From: an uncultured Clostridia bacterium
GTDB taxonomy: Bacteria > Bacillota > Clostridia > TANB77 > CAG-508
Assembly (NCBI GenBank): GCA_934167165.1
Contig: CAKPKG010000011.1
Span: forward strand, 1 to 39,632
Length of the DNA stretch: 39,632 nucleotides
Direction of reading: 5' to 3'
Positions 16,295 through 24,783 of this stretch are shown one piece after another. A program made the position numbers and the translations under genes. Position 1 is the stretch's first letter, and each line of letters starts with the position of its first letter. The notes below the pieces were generated by a model. It had not been told where the DNA came from, did no database searches, and worked only from the letters and a program-made list of their open reading frames with translations.

Positions 16295-18337
16295 CTACAT
16301 TCTGTTTATTATTCTAAATATTTCTGCTACACTCCATCCTTGTGCTATTGTTCCTTTTGGTAAATATGGTGTTTTTGAATCATATATTTCTGCAATACTT
16401 CCTATTGCCCCTCTTTCATATAGCTCTTTTGTAAATGTTTTTGTTGTATTTTCTACAAACTCATTTAACCTTATTTGCAGTTCTTTTTTACTTGTTTTGT
16501 CTTTTTCTGCTTTAATCATATTTTTTAATGTGTCATAATATAAACCTAAAAGCCATGGCCATGTTATTCCTTGGTGATAGCTTGAATCTCTTCTAAAACC
16601 GTCTCCTTCATAAACATCAACATATCCTTTTTCACCTTTTGCCAATGTTTTTAATCCATATTTATTAAGCAGTTTTTTAGTAACTGTTTCTAGCATTTCC
16701 TTTGCAATTTTGGAATTTAGTTCTAATATTGGGTGACTAAGGGATGTTGCAAACAACTGATTTGGTCTTACCTTTGTATCTCCCAACACATCATATAAAC
16801 ATTTTTTCTTTTTATTATAAAAGCTTTCTGTAAATGCTTTTTGGCATTGCTCTGCCTTTTTTGCATATTCTTTTGCTTCTTTTCTTTTTCCAAATTTATT
16901 ACTTAATTCTTCTAATATTTTTAACGCATTATACCACAAACTATTTAACTCTACTGTCTTTCCATTTCTTGGTGTAAAACAATGGTTCCCATATTTAGCA
17001 TCCATCCAAGTATTTTGCGTATTTTCTGTTCCTGCTGATAAAAGTCCATCTTTATCCAAAAAGATATTATTATCATCTAAATCTATTCCTTTACAGTAAT
17101 TATTTACTACAAGAACTAGTTTTTCATATATATTTTTTTCTATAAATTTGTAATCACCTGTATATTTTATATACTTGTATACTGCCTCAAATAACAACAA
17201 AGAACTATCTGAACTATTGTATAATGGTCTATTATCATAACCTGAATATCCATTAGGAACTAGTCCAAATTTTATATCTCTTATGCTTGTTAAAAGCACC
17301 TCTTTAGCTATTTTATATCTTTTTGTGGCTAACAATAATCCTTCGTATGAGATTAGGCTATCTCTTCCCCAGTCCAAAAACCATGGATAACCTGCAATTA
17401 TTGTATGAAGTCCAAAACTCGGTCTATACACAACAAAGTTATCTGTTGCAATAATAAAATCCCTTAATATTTCTCTTTGTTTTAGTTCTTCTTTTGATAA
17501 TTTTTCTATATCTTGTTTTTCTTCTATTAACTCAGAATCATACATTAACTCATTTATTCTTATAATTTCTTTGTTAATTACTTTTTTTACATTTATTTCG
17601 TCTATATTTTCTTCTAATGAACACACAAAGGAAATTTCTTTATGAGATTTTTGTGGTATTTCCACTTCAAAACTTCCTGGAACTGATAGATTTTCCTCTG
17701 GGAAGAACCCTCTTTTTTCTTCTTCTATATAGTACATATTTCTAAACACGTCGTTATAATGCTCTATATAATTCCCTTCAGATATACACATATATATTGG
17801 AGTTTCTGATTTATCATTTATCTCTATTTTTACTTTTTGGCCTTTTATGTTTTGCTTTAAATTAAAATTCCAATTTGTTGTCATTGTATGAAAATCTCTA
17901 AAATTCACTACCGGTGTTATTGTTAATTTTGCTTGGTTTCCTGGATTATATATTTTATATAAAACACATACTGTGTTTTTTCCATATTGCATGCATATAA
18001 ACTTTTTAATAATTATGTCATTTACTTTATATGTAAAAATTGGAATATAGTCTTTTTCAAAACTTTCTAAATACTTATATCCTGGTGCAATAAAGTCTTT
18101 GCACATGTTTGAATATAAATCATATTTTTTATTATCAACCACTATACTTTCATCTAGTTTTGAAAGTATTAAATGTCTTCTTGCTGGAGGTGTAAGTGGT
18201 GCTACTAATAAGCCATGATATTTTCTTGTATTTATACCAAATATTGTAGAAGAACTGTAACCACCTATTCCATTTGTTATTAGCCATTCTTTTTCTATTC
18301 CATCTTTTAATTTCATTTCTTGTGTTTCTATTTTCAT
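16295..18337 (-). CDS. Glycogen debranching enzyme (amylo-alpha-1,6-glucosidase)
   Basis: The 680-residue protein has the two-domain GDE layout. The N-terminal beta-sandwich domain carries NGIGGYSSSTIFGINTRKYHG (gist GGYSSST, NTRKYHGLL, residues 23-45). The C-terminal (alpha/alpha)6 barrel of the GH133 type carries WFLDWGRDSLISYEGLLL (gist WFLDWGRDSL, about 322-331), GNHCFTPRNG, and RRDSSYHQGITWPWLLG near the end. Such enzymes remove alpha-1,6 branches during glycogen use. No other glycogen genes are nearby. It lies downstream of yvcK after a short repeat fragment. Confidence 0.9.
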   Translation of the reverse strand: MKIETQEMKLKDGIEKEWLITNGIGGYSSSTIFGINTRKYHGLLVAPLTPPARRHLILSKLDESIVVDNKKYDLYSNMCKDFIAPGYKYLESFEKDYIPIFTYKVNDIIIKKFICMQYGKNTVCVLYKIYNPGNQAKLTITPVVNFRDFHTMTTNWNFNLKQNIKGQKVKIEINDKSETPIYMCISEGNYIEHYNDVFRNMYYIEEEKRGFFPEENLSVPGSFEVEIPQKSHKEISFVCSLEENIDEINVKKVINKEIIRINELMYDSELIEEKQDIEKLSKEELKQREILRDFIIATDNFVVYRPSFGLHTIIAGYPWFLDWGRDSLISYEGLLLATKRYKIAKEVLLTSIRDIKFGLVPNGYSGYDNRPLYNSSDSSLLLFEAVYKYIKYTGDYKFIEKNIYEKLVLVVNNYCKGIDLDDNNIFLDKDGLLSAGTENTQNTWMDAKYGNHCFTPRNGKTVELNSLWYNALKILEELSNKFGKRKEAKEYAKKAEQCQKAFTESFYNKKKKCLYDVLGDTKVRPNQLFATSLSHPILELNSKIAKEMLETVTKKLLNKYGLKTLAKGEKGYVDVYEGDGFRRDSSYHQGITWPWLLGLYYDTLKNMIKAEKDKTSKKELQIRLNEFVENTTKTFTKELYERGAIGSIAEIYDSKTPYLPKGTIAQGWSVAEIFRIINRM

Positions 18338-18363
18338 TTGTATATTCCCTTTCTTTAGACCCT

Positions 18364-18391
18364 AAAAGTCACACCTCTCATCGCGCACTTT
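18364..18391. repeat. Dispersed repeat, solo arm fragment
   Basis: The stretch TCACACCTCTCATCGCGCACTT matches one arm of the dispersed element family. The middle and second arm are missing. Confidence 0.55.
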
Positions 18392-18428
18392 ATCATTATC
18401 ATATTTACTATTTTATTTAGTCAAATTT

Positions 18429-20015
18429 TTATTTTTTTGTTTTTTTGTTATATGTTTCTTTTAAGAATCTTTCTTTTTCTTTAGCTTCTTCTTCCTCTAT
18501 TAATTTTTGTGCTTTCTCTTGAATTTTTCTATTTTCTATTCTTGTTTTTTCACTTTCTTTTATAGACTGTATTCTTTCTTGATATTTGTCACTAAATTTA
18601 CTTTTTCTTTTTCTTTCTAGTGTGTGTGCTGGTTTTTCTTTAACCTTTTTTGTTTTTTTACTATTCTTTTTAATTTTTTTCTTTTCTTGTTTTAATCTAG
18701 AATTTAATAACATATATTGTTCATCATTGTGTTTATCTTTAAATCTCAAATCTGTACAAATCAATTCTATTATCAATTGTGCTGTTTTATTTGGATCATG
18801 TCTAATATGTGTTCCGTCTATTCCAGCAAGTTCTCCTTTTATTAATTGTACATTTTCTCCTCTTATTTTGTCAGAGTCTATTTCAACTGTACTTGATCCC
18901 ATTAAGTTATATTTTCTTATATATTCTGGTACTATTTCTCCTATATCTGATATACAGAAATTTACTATTCCTTTTCCACAATGTTCTACTATACTGCTTA
19001 TATGTTCAGAAACAGAATAATCATCTGTCTGTCCAGGTTCTGTCATTATATTAGATAGATATATTTTTAGTGCTTTGCTTTCTCTAATTGTTTTTGCTAC
19101 ATTTTTTACTAATAAATTTGGTATTACATCTGTATAAATACTTCCAGGTCCAATTATTATTGCATCTGCTTCTTTTATAGCTTCTAAAACTCCTGGTGCA
19201 GTTTTGCAATTTGCAGGATTTAAGTATACTCTATTAATTTTTGTAACTTTGTCCATTACTGTTTGAGCAATTTTACTTTTTTGAGTAATTACTGTTCCAT
19301 CCTGTAATTCTGCACAGATGTTCATTTCATCTAGTGTTATTGGTAATACATTTCCTGTTATTGATAATATTTCTTTTGTTTTTTGTATACTTTTTGCAAA
19401 GTTTCCATATATATTTTGCATTGCAGACAAATAAATGTCTCCAAATGTAAAGTCTTTCAATTTACCTTCTTTAAAAGTATAATTCATTAAATTATTCATA
19501 TCTTTACTATTATTTGCAAGTGCTATTATTCCATCTTTTAAATTATCTGTTGGTTGTAATTTTAAATTCTGTTTTGCTTTACTTTTTTCTTCGCCATAAG
19601 AAGTTACAGAAATAATTGCTGTTAAGTTGCTTGTATAATTTTTTAATCCTTCTAGAACATTATTTAGTCCTGTCCCTCCGCCTATAACTACAATTTTAGG
19701 TCCTTTTTTATACATTCCTTTTTCTGATATTAAATCTGTTATTCCTGATTTTCCACTTTCTTTGCTAAGTTGTATTTGGTTTTTTTCAATTACTATTTCT
19801 AAAGTTCTTCTTTGTATAAATACAATTCCTATTACAAAAAATACAAATCCTACTACAAAAGAAGCTACTATTTCTACTAAATCTTTTAGCTCTAGCTTGT
19901 CTGTTACTAATATTTTAGAAAATCCAAAGCAAGCTAGTATTATTCCAATTAATATTAAAAAAAGCCATCTTTTTATTCTTGTGCTATTTTTAAACCATTT
20001 TAAAAATTTTTTCAT
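18429..20015 (-). CDS. yvcK: YvcK/CofD-like protein with membrane anchor
   Basis: The YvcK family is needed for cell-wall homeostasis on gluconeogenic carbon and binds UDP-sugars. The nucleotide-binding core starts with KIVVIGGGTGLNNVLEGL (about 107-124) and includes DAIIIGPGSIYTDVIPNL (about 279-296). Unlike the soluble Bacillus protein (about 320 residues), this one has 528 residues, with two membrane helices at the N-terminus (about 17-34 and 45-68) and a long Lys/Glu-rich, probably coiled tail (about 435-528). It starts two bases after the murB stop, so the two are translationally close. rapZ and whiA, frequent neighbours, are absent. Confidence 0.9.
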   Translation of the reverse strand: MKKFLKWFKNSTRIKRWLFLILIGIILACFGFSKILVTDKLELKDLVEIVASFVVGFVFFVIGIVFIQRRTLEIVIEKNQIQLSKESGKSGITDLISEKGMYKKGPKIVVIGGGTGLNNVLEGLKNYTSNLTAIISVTSYGEEKSKAKQNLKLQPTDNLKDGIIALANNSKDMNNLMNYTFKEGKLKDFTFGDIYLSAMQNIYGNFAKSIQKTKEILSITGNVLPITLDEMNICAELQDGTVITQKSKIAQTVMDKVTKINRVYLNPANCKTAPGVLEAIKEADAIIIGPGSIYTDVIPNLLVKNVAKTIRESKALKIYLSNIMTEPGQTDDYSVSEHISSIVEHCGKGIVNFCISDIGEIVPEYIRKYNLMGSSTVEIDSDKIRGENVQLIKGELAGIDGTHIRHDPNKTAQLIIELICTDLRFKDKHNDEQYMLLNSRLKQEKKKIKKNSKKTKKVKEKPAHTLERKRKSKFSDKYQERIQSIKESEKTRIENRKIQEKAQKLIEEEEAKEKERFLKETYNKKTKK

Positions 20016-20017
20016 AA

Positions 20018-20927
20018 TTAATCTTCTCCTATAACTTCAATTTCTAGTTCTATTTTTTTATTAAACTCATCATATACTTTTTTCTTTATGTGTTCTATTA
20101 ATTTTAATACATCTTTTGCTGTTGCATTTCCTTTATTTACAATAAATCCTGCATGCAACTCTGATACGTATGCATCTCCTACATTATACCCCTTTAAGCC
20201 GCATTTATCAATAAGCATTGATGTAATATAATCACTTCCTCTTTTAAAAATACTACCTGCATTTGGGTAATTTAATGGCTGTTTAAGTCTTCTCGACCTC
20301 TTGTCATCCTCCATTTTTTGTTTTATTTCTAATTTATCTCCTTTTTTTAATTCTATAATACTTTCTATTATAATTTCATCTTTATTTTTTGCAAATCTAC
20401 TTGTTCTGTATTCAAAATCATGTTCTATTTTATTTGCTGTTGCTATTTTTCCTTCTTTATTTAAATATATAGTTGAATATATAATACTCTTAAATTCTTT
20501 ACCATAAGCTCCTGCATTCATTCTAACTGCTCCGCCTACTGTTCCTGGGATTCCTGCTGCAAATTCTAATCCAGTTAAGCTATGTTCATATGCTAAATTT
20601 GCAATTTTAGATAAAAGCACTCCTGCCCCAACTTTTATTGTATCTTCATTTATAAATTCTATTTCTTTAAAATTAGGCTTTACAACTATTCCTCTTATTC
20701 CTCCGGTCTTTTACTAATATATTGCTTCCATTGCCTATTACCGTTAATGGAATATTTTCTTTTTTAGATATACTAAAAACATGTTCTAGTTCTTGAATAG
20801 TTCCTACCTTTACAAATATATCAGCTGGGCCACCTATTTTAAATGTTGTGTGTTTTTTCATAGGTTCATTTAAATATACTTGTTCCTTATTTATTTTAAT
20901 TAACAATTCGTTATATATATCTATCAT
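20018..20927 (-). CDS. murB: UDP-N-acetylenolpyruvoylglucosamine reductase MurB, one CGG +1 shift
   Basis: MurB makes UDP-MurNAc with FAD and NADPH, an early step of peptidoglycan synthesis. The first frame covers the FAD domain start (TTFKIGGPADIFVKV, GNGSNILVKD). At CGG (20703-20705, codon 75), skipping the C gives GGIRGIVVKPNF and continues in the frame that ends at 20018. The rejoined protein has 302 residues, the normal length. It includes GIPGTVGGAVRMNAGAYG with the active-site region, and the conserved YPNAGSIFKRG serine motif. GGAGA precedes the ATG. yvcK follows after two bases, an operon consistent with cell-wall metabolism. Confidence 0.94.
20703..20705 (-). other. CGG +1 shift site, murB codon 75
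   Basis: The zero-frame codons are AAA GAC CGG AGG. Skipping the C gives AAA GAC GGA GGA ATA AGA GGA, so the protein reads LVKDGGIRGIVVKP, which matches the MurB consensus after GSN. Confidence 0.9.
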
Positions 20928-21037
20928 ATTTCTCCTTTTTTATAATACTTATTCAATATTATTTCGAATAATTACACATGAAATTTTATCATTTTTTTAT
21001 GGTTTTTACAATACAACAACTTTATTTTTTATTTCTA

Positions 21038-21066
21038 TTGACCTCTTTTGTTAATTAATATAAAAT
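21038..21066 (+). promoter_or_regulatory. Promoter of the HD-GYP gene
   Basis: TTGACC (21038-21043) and TAAAAT (21061-21066) are 17 bases apart, followed by AAGGAG and the ATG at 21102. Confidence 0.65.
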
Positions 21067-21101
21067 TATACTATAGCAATAGATAAAATAAGGAGATACA
21101 A

Positions 21102-22040
21102 ATGAAGGAAAAAATAGATTTTTATAGCAAAACAAGTATAAAATCATATAATTTAAATGAAAGTATGCGTTATCAGCTTGGAATGTTAGATAGTTTAGAT
21201 GCATTTACTAGAGTTCATTGTGAGAATGTTGCCAATGTAACTTGTAGATTGTGTGAATATTTAAGATTAGATACAGATTTTACTATCTATTGCACAATGT
21301 GTGCTTATTTACATGATATTGGTAAAATTTTTATTCCACCATCTATATTACAAAAGCAAGGCCCATTGACAGATGAAGAATACGAAATTATGAAAAAGCA
21401 TACTACACTCGGATATAAAATGTGTATGGATGACCCTAAATTACGTCTTTATGCAGCAGGTCCTTTGTATCATCATGAAGCTTTAAATGGAACAGGATAT
21501 CCAAATGCATTAACTAAAAAGGATATACCTTTAGAAGGTCAAATAATAAGGGTTGCAGATGAATTTGATGCAATTGTTTCTAAAAGGCAATACAAAAGCC
21601 ATATTGGTATTACAGATACTTTAAAAATATTGGTAAAAGAAGCTCAACCAACAATTCAAAAATCTGTTGCACTAAAGAGTATGAAAGAAGAAGCTCAACT
21701 TGGTAAGGTTAATCCTAAAGTAGTAAGATGTTTATTTAAGGTAGTTATAGATGATATTAACTATGAAATTAGTGGTATATTTGATTATACTAAATATTTA
21801 TCATATCAAATCGAAAGATTAGAGAAAATTAATAAGCTTAATATTAAAATGGAAAAAACAAAAAATCCTAATAAAAAAGAATATATTAGAACAACTATGA
21901 AATATCTTTTTGAAGGTGGCGAAGACTTTAGAAATTATAAATATGTTTTAGAAGAATATCGTGTTGCTAATTTAAAAAGAAAAGAAATTATTAACAATTT
22001 ATTTAATGAAATAAAAGAAATTAAGAAGCTAAGAGTTTAA
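21102..22040 (+). CDS. HD-GYP-type phosphodiesterase domain protein
   Basis: The 312-residue protein has an HD-GYP domain in its first two thirds: HCENVANVT (near 38), YLHDIGKIFIPPSIL with the HD pair (near 70), KHTTLGYKM, and YHHEALNGTGYPNAL (near 125), then VADEFDAI. The HD and GYP motifs predict a metal-dependent cyclic-dinucleotide phosphodiesterase, typically for c-di-GMP. There is no receiver, PAS or membrane domain, and the C-terminal 100 residues are charged helices without a recognised fold. It is transcribed alone from its own promoter and ends in a bidirectional terminator. Confidence 0.87.
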   Translation: MKEKIDFYSKTSIKSYNLNESMRYQLGMLDSLDAFTRVHCENVANVTCRLCEYLRLDTDFTIYCTMCAYLHDIGKIFIPPSILQKQGPLTDEEYEIMKKHTTLGYKMCMDDPKLRLYAAGPLYHHEALNGTGYPNALTKKDIPLEGQIIRVADEFDAIVSKRQYKSHIGITDTLKILVKEAQPTIQKSVALKSMKEEAQLGKVNPKVVRCLFKVVIDDINYEISGIFDYTKYLSYQIERLEKINKLNIKMEKTKNPNKKEYIRTTMKYLFEGGEDFRNYKYVLEEYRVANLKRKEIINNLFNEIKEIKKLRV

Positions 22041-22056
22041 TACTTAGCTTCTTAAT
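22020..22056. terminator. Bidirectional terminator overlapping both stop codons
   Basis: TTAAGAAGCTAAG and CTTAGCTTCTTAA form a 13-bp stem flanked by A and T runs. It overlaps the ends of the convergent HD-GYP and cysteine desulfurase genes. Confidence 0.9.
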
Positions 22057-23187
22057 TTTTCTACTATTTTTGTTAATTTTTCTACTAAATAATCTATGTC
22101 CTCTTTAGAGTTTTCTTCTCCCAAAGTTACTCTTAATGCCCCATATGCCAAGCTACTTGGTACACCTATAGCAAGTAAAACATGTGATGGTGTATTCTGT
22201 CCTGTTGAGCATGCAGAACCACTAGAAGCACATATTCCTTCCATATCTAAATTTAGCAATAAGCTCTCTCCGTCCACTCCTTTAAATGATATGTTTGCGT
22301 TTCCTGGCAGTCTATACTTTATACTTCCATTTAATTTGGTATTAGGTATTTTTTCGTTTATTTCTGAAATATAATAGTTTCTTAAATTTGTTAATTTACT
22401 ATTATACTCATCAAAATTTTTATATGCTATTTCTATTGCCTTTCCTAACCCCACAATACCTGCAACATTTTCTGTTCCAGCTCTTAACTCTCTTTCTTGA
22501 TGTCCTCCATCTTGTAATTTATTGCATTTAATTCCTTCTCTTATATATAAAACCCCTATTCCCTTTGGTCCATAAAACTTATGTGCAGACATTGAAAGCA
22601 TATCTATATTCATTTTGTTTACATCTATTTTTACATTTCCTATTGCTTGAACACTGTCTGTATGAAATAAAATATTATGTTCTTTTGCGATTTTTCCTAT
22701 TTGCTCTATTGGTTCTATTGTTCCAATTTCATTATTTGCAAACATTACACTTATTAGAATTGTTTTATCTGTAATAGCCTCTTTTAATTCTTCTAAATTA
22801 ATTAGCCCTTCTTTGTCTACGTTTAAATATGTTACTTCAAAGCCTTGTTTTTCTAGAGTTCTACAAGTATTCAATATTGCTGGATGTTCTATTTTAGTTG
22901 TTATTATATGATTTCCTTTTTCTTTATTTGCAAATGCTATTCCTTTTAAAGCAATATTATCACTTTCACTTCCACCACTCGTAAAATATATTTCTTTATT
23001 TTTCGAACCAATCGCTTTTGCAACTCTTTCTCTTGCTTCTTCTACCGCTTTTTTTGCTCTTCTTCCGATACGTATACATAGAAGATGGATTTCCAAACTC
23101 TATATTAAAATATGGAAACATTTCTTTTAAAACTTCATCTTTTACGGGAGTTGTAGCAGCATGATCAAAATATCTTATTTTTTGCAT
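22044..23187 (-). CDS. Cysteine desulfurase (NifS/IscS family), one CGG +1 shift
   Basis: This PLP enzyme takes sulfur from cysteine for Fe-S clusters or tRNA thiolation. The first frame starts YFDHAATTPVK and runs to FGNPSSMYTY. At CGG (23065-23067, codon 41), skipping the C gives GRRAKKAVEEARERVAKAIG and the remainder of the protein. The joined protein is 380 residues, the normal length. The PLP lysine is in SMSAHKFYGPKG, the PLP-stacking histidine in KIEHPAI, and the catalytic cysteine in ASSGSACSTG. No iscU or mnmA lies next to it. A small membrane gene is upstream. Confidence 0.94.
23065..23067 (-). other. CGG +1 shift site, cysteine desulfurase codon 41
   Basis: The zero-frame codons are ACG TAT CGG AAG. 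Skipping the C gives ACG TAT GGA AGA AGA GCA AAA, the family motif NPSSxYxxGRRAKKAV. Confidence 0.9.
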
Positions 23188-23275
23188 AAATTTTTCTCCT
23201 TATTCTTTATCTCTTTATATATTATGCTCAAAATAAAAAAAGAGAAACCTAAAATTTCCCTTTTATTCTATATTT

Positions 23276-23608
23276 TTAATTTTGTGACCATCTCATTACT
23301 TTTATATTTTTATACTTATCTAATACATCCATGTATTTTTGATATTCCTCTTCCCACAACATATCTGGTACTTTTTCAAATGCATCAAAAACTTTTTCTG
23401 CTTCCATCAAAAATATTAATTGTTCTTGTGCAGATAATTTTTCATATTTTTTTGCAAATCTATATAATTTATCCAACATTTGGTTTGCCTCTATAAAGCT
23501 CCAAAAATCCTTTATTTTTATTCCTGCAAATTTTATTTGAGCTATCGCAAATAAAACTAATGCAAATATTATAAATATAAGCACATATAATATTACTATT
23601 AAAATCAT
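23276..23608 (-). CDS. Small membrane-anchored protein of unknown function
   Basis: This 110-residue protein has one N-terminal membrane helix (about 2-24) followed by a soluble, mostly helical and charged region (WSFIEANQMLDKLYRFAKK and onward). It may be displayed on the cytoplasmic face. It lies upstream of the cysteine desulfurase on the same strand, with an 88-base gap. I do not recognise the family. Confidence 0.6.
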   Translation of the reverse strand: MILIVILYVLIFIIFALVLFAIAQIKFAGIKIKDFWSFIEANQMLDKLYRFAKKYEKLSAQEQLIFLMEAEKVFDAFEKVPDMLWEEEYQKYMDVLDKYKNIKVMRWSQN

Positions 23609-23724
23609 TAGTGCACCTTCTTTTATTTCATAAGTATGAGAATATTATAACATATCCTACCATGTTTGGCAAATATTATAGATTTTATTTTTTTATAGTG
23701 CTATAATTAGAGAAATATTTTAGA

Positions 23725-23852
23725 TAAATTGGAATTTCACGAAGTGCGAAGTATGAGGTGAGAAGTGTGAAGAAAAGCCTGCGAAGTCCTGGCCCTACAA
23801 ATCCCACCTCCCACCTCCAACCTCACACCTCAATTATACAACTCCCAATTTA
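23725..23852. repeat. Dispersed inverted-repeat element, full copy with terminal TAAATTGG/CCAATTTA
   Basis: This 128-bp copy shows the clearest ends: TAAATTGG (23725-23732) and CCAATTTA (23845-23852), exact inverted repeats. Between them are the arms GAAGTGCGAAGTATGAGG and CCACCTCCAACCTCACACC and the middle AAGCCTGCGAAGTCCTGGCC. Confidence 0.88.
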
Positions 23853-23877
23853 TTTTATAGTTTAGTTAGGTGATTTT

Positions 23878-24735
23878 ATGGATAGATTTACAGCTACTAA
23901 AAAAGCTGGCGTTTTCGGAATTTTTGGAAATATATTTTTATTAGTAATTAAAGCTACTGTTGGATTTATTAGTGGAAGTCAAGCAATGATAGCAGATAGT
24001 GTAAATAGTGCAGGCGACATTTTTGCCTCTCTTATGACTTTTATCGGAAATAAAATTGCTAGTAAACCTGGTGATAGTGACCACAACTTTGGACACGGAA
24101 AGTCGGAATATATATTTTCTTTATTAATAAGTATTTCTATGATTGCAGTATCAATAAAGCTATTAATAGATTCAATCACTTCTCTTATTTTCAAAAACGA
24201 ATTAACTTTTTCTATTTATTTAGTAATTGTTTGTATTGTAACTATTATAACAAAAGCTTTTTTATATATTTATACAAATAAAGCTTTTAGAAAATTCAAC
24301 AACATTCTTTTAAAAGCAAATGCCAAAGATCATTTTAATGATTGTATAGTTACTTCTTTTACTCTAATTTCAATTCTATTTGCTTCACAAGGAATTTATT
24401 GGGTTGATAGTATTGTTGGTATTGGAATTGCTATATGGATTTGTTATTGTGGAATTAAAATATTTATAGAAAGCTATAATGTACTTATGGATATTTCGGT
24501 AGATGAAACTACACAAGACACTATTCTAAATTTAGTACGTAATTACAAAGAAATTAAAAGTGTAGAAAATTTATATTCTACTCCATCTGGTTATAAATAT
24601 ATTATTATTCTAACAATTACAGTAGACGGAAATATGTCTACATTTGATAGCCATAAATTAGCTGATGGTTTAGAAAAAGATATAAAAAAATTAGATAATG
24701 TATCTAATGCCATTATCCACGTAAATCCAGTGTGA
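23878..24735 (+). CDS. Cation diffusion facilitator (CDF) metal exporter
   Basis: This 285-residue CDF protein has six membrane helices in the first 200 residues and a cytoplasmic C-terminal domain (about 205-285) with the usual HVNPV ending. The metal site in helix 2 reads ADSVNSAGD: asparagine stands where zinc transporters have histidine. The helix 5 site reads KDHFND, with ND instead of SD. These substitutions recall manganese-type CDF proteins, so Mn2+ (or Fe2+) export is more likely than zinc. AGGTGAT precedes the ATG. It is convergent with clpC. Confidence 0.87.
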   Translation: MDRFTATKKAGVFGIFGNIFLLVIKATVGFISGSQAMIADSVNSAGDIFASLMTFIGNKIASKPGDSDHNFGHGKSEYIFSLLISISMIAVSIKLLIDSITSLIFKNELTFSIYLVIVCIVTIITKAFLYIYTNKAFRKFNNILLKANAKDHFNDCIVTSFTLISILFASQGIYWVDSIVGIGIAIWICYCGIKIFIESYNVLMDISVDETTQDTILNLVRNYKEIKSVENLYSTPSGYKYIIILTITVDGNMSTFDSHKLADGLEKDIKKLDNVSNAIIHVNPV

Positions 24736-24745
24736 TTTAATTTTT

Positions 24746-24780
24746 TAAGGGAAAAAGGGGTCTGTCCCCTTTTTCCCTTA
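24746..24780. terminator. Palindrome with GGGGTCTGTCCCC core, bidirectional terminator
   Basis: Two perfect 15-base arms (TAAGGGAAAAAGGGG and its complement) enclose the loop TCTGT. It lies between two convergent genes. The core recurs at 29971-29983, so this may also be a REP-like repeat. Confidence 0.75.
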
Positions 24781-24783
24781 AAT

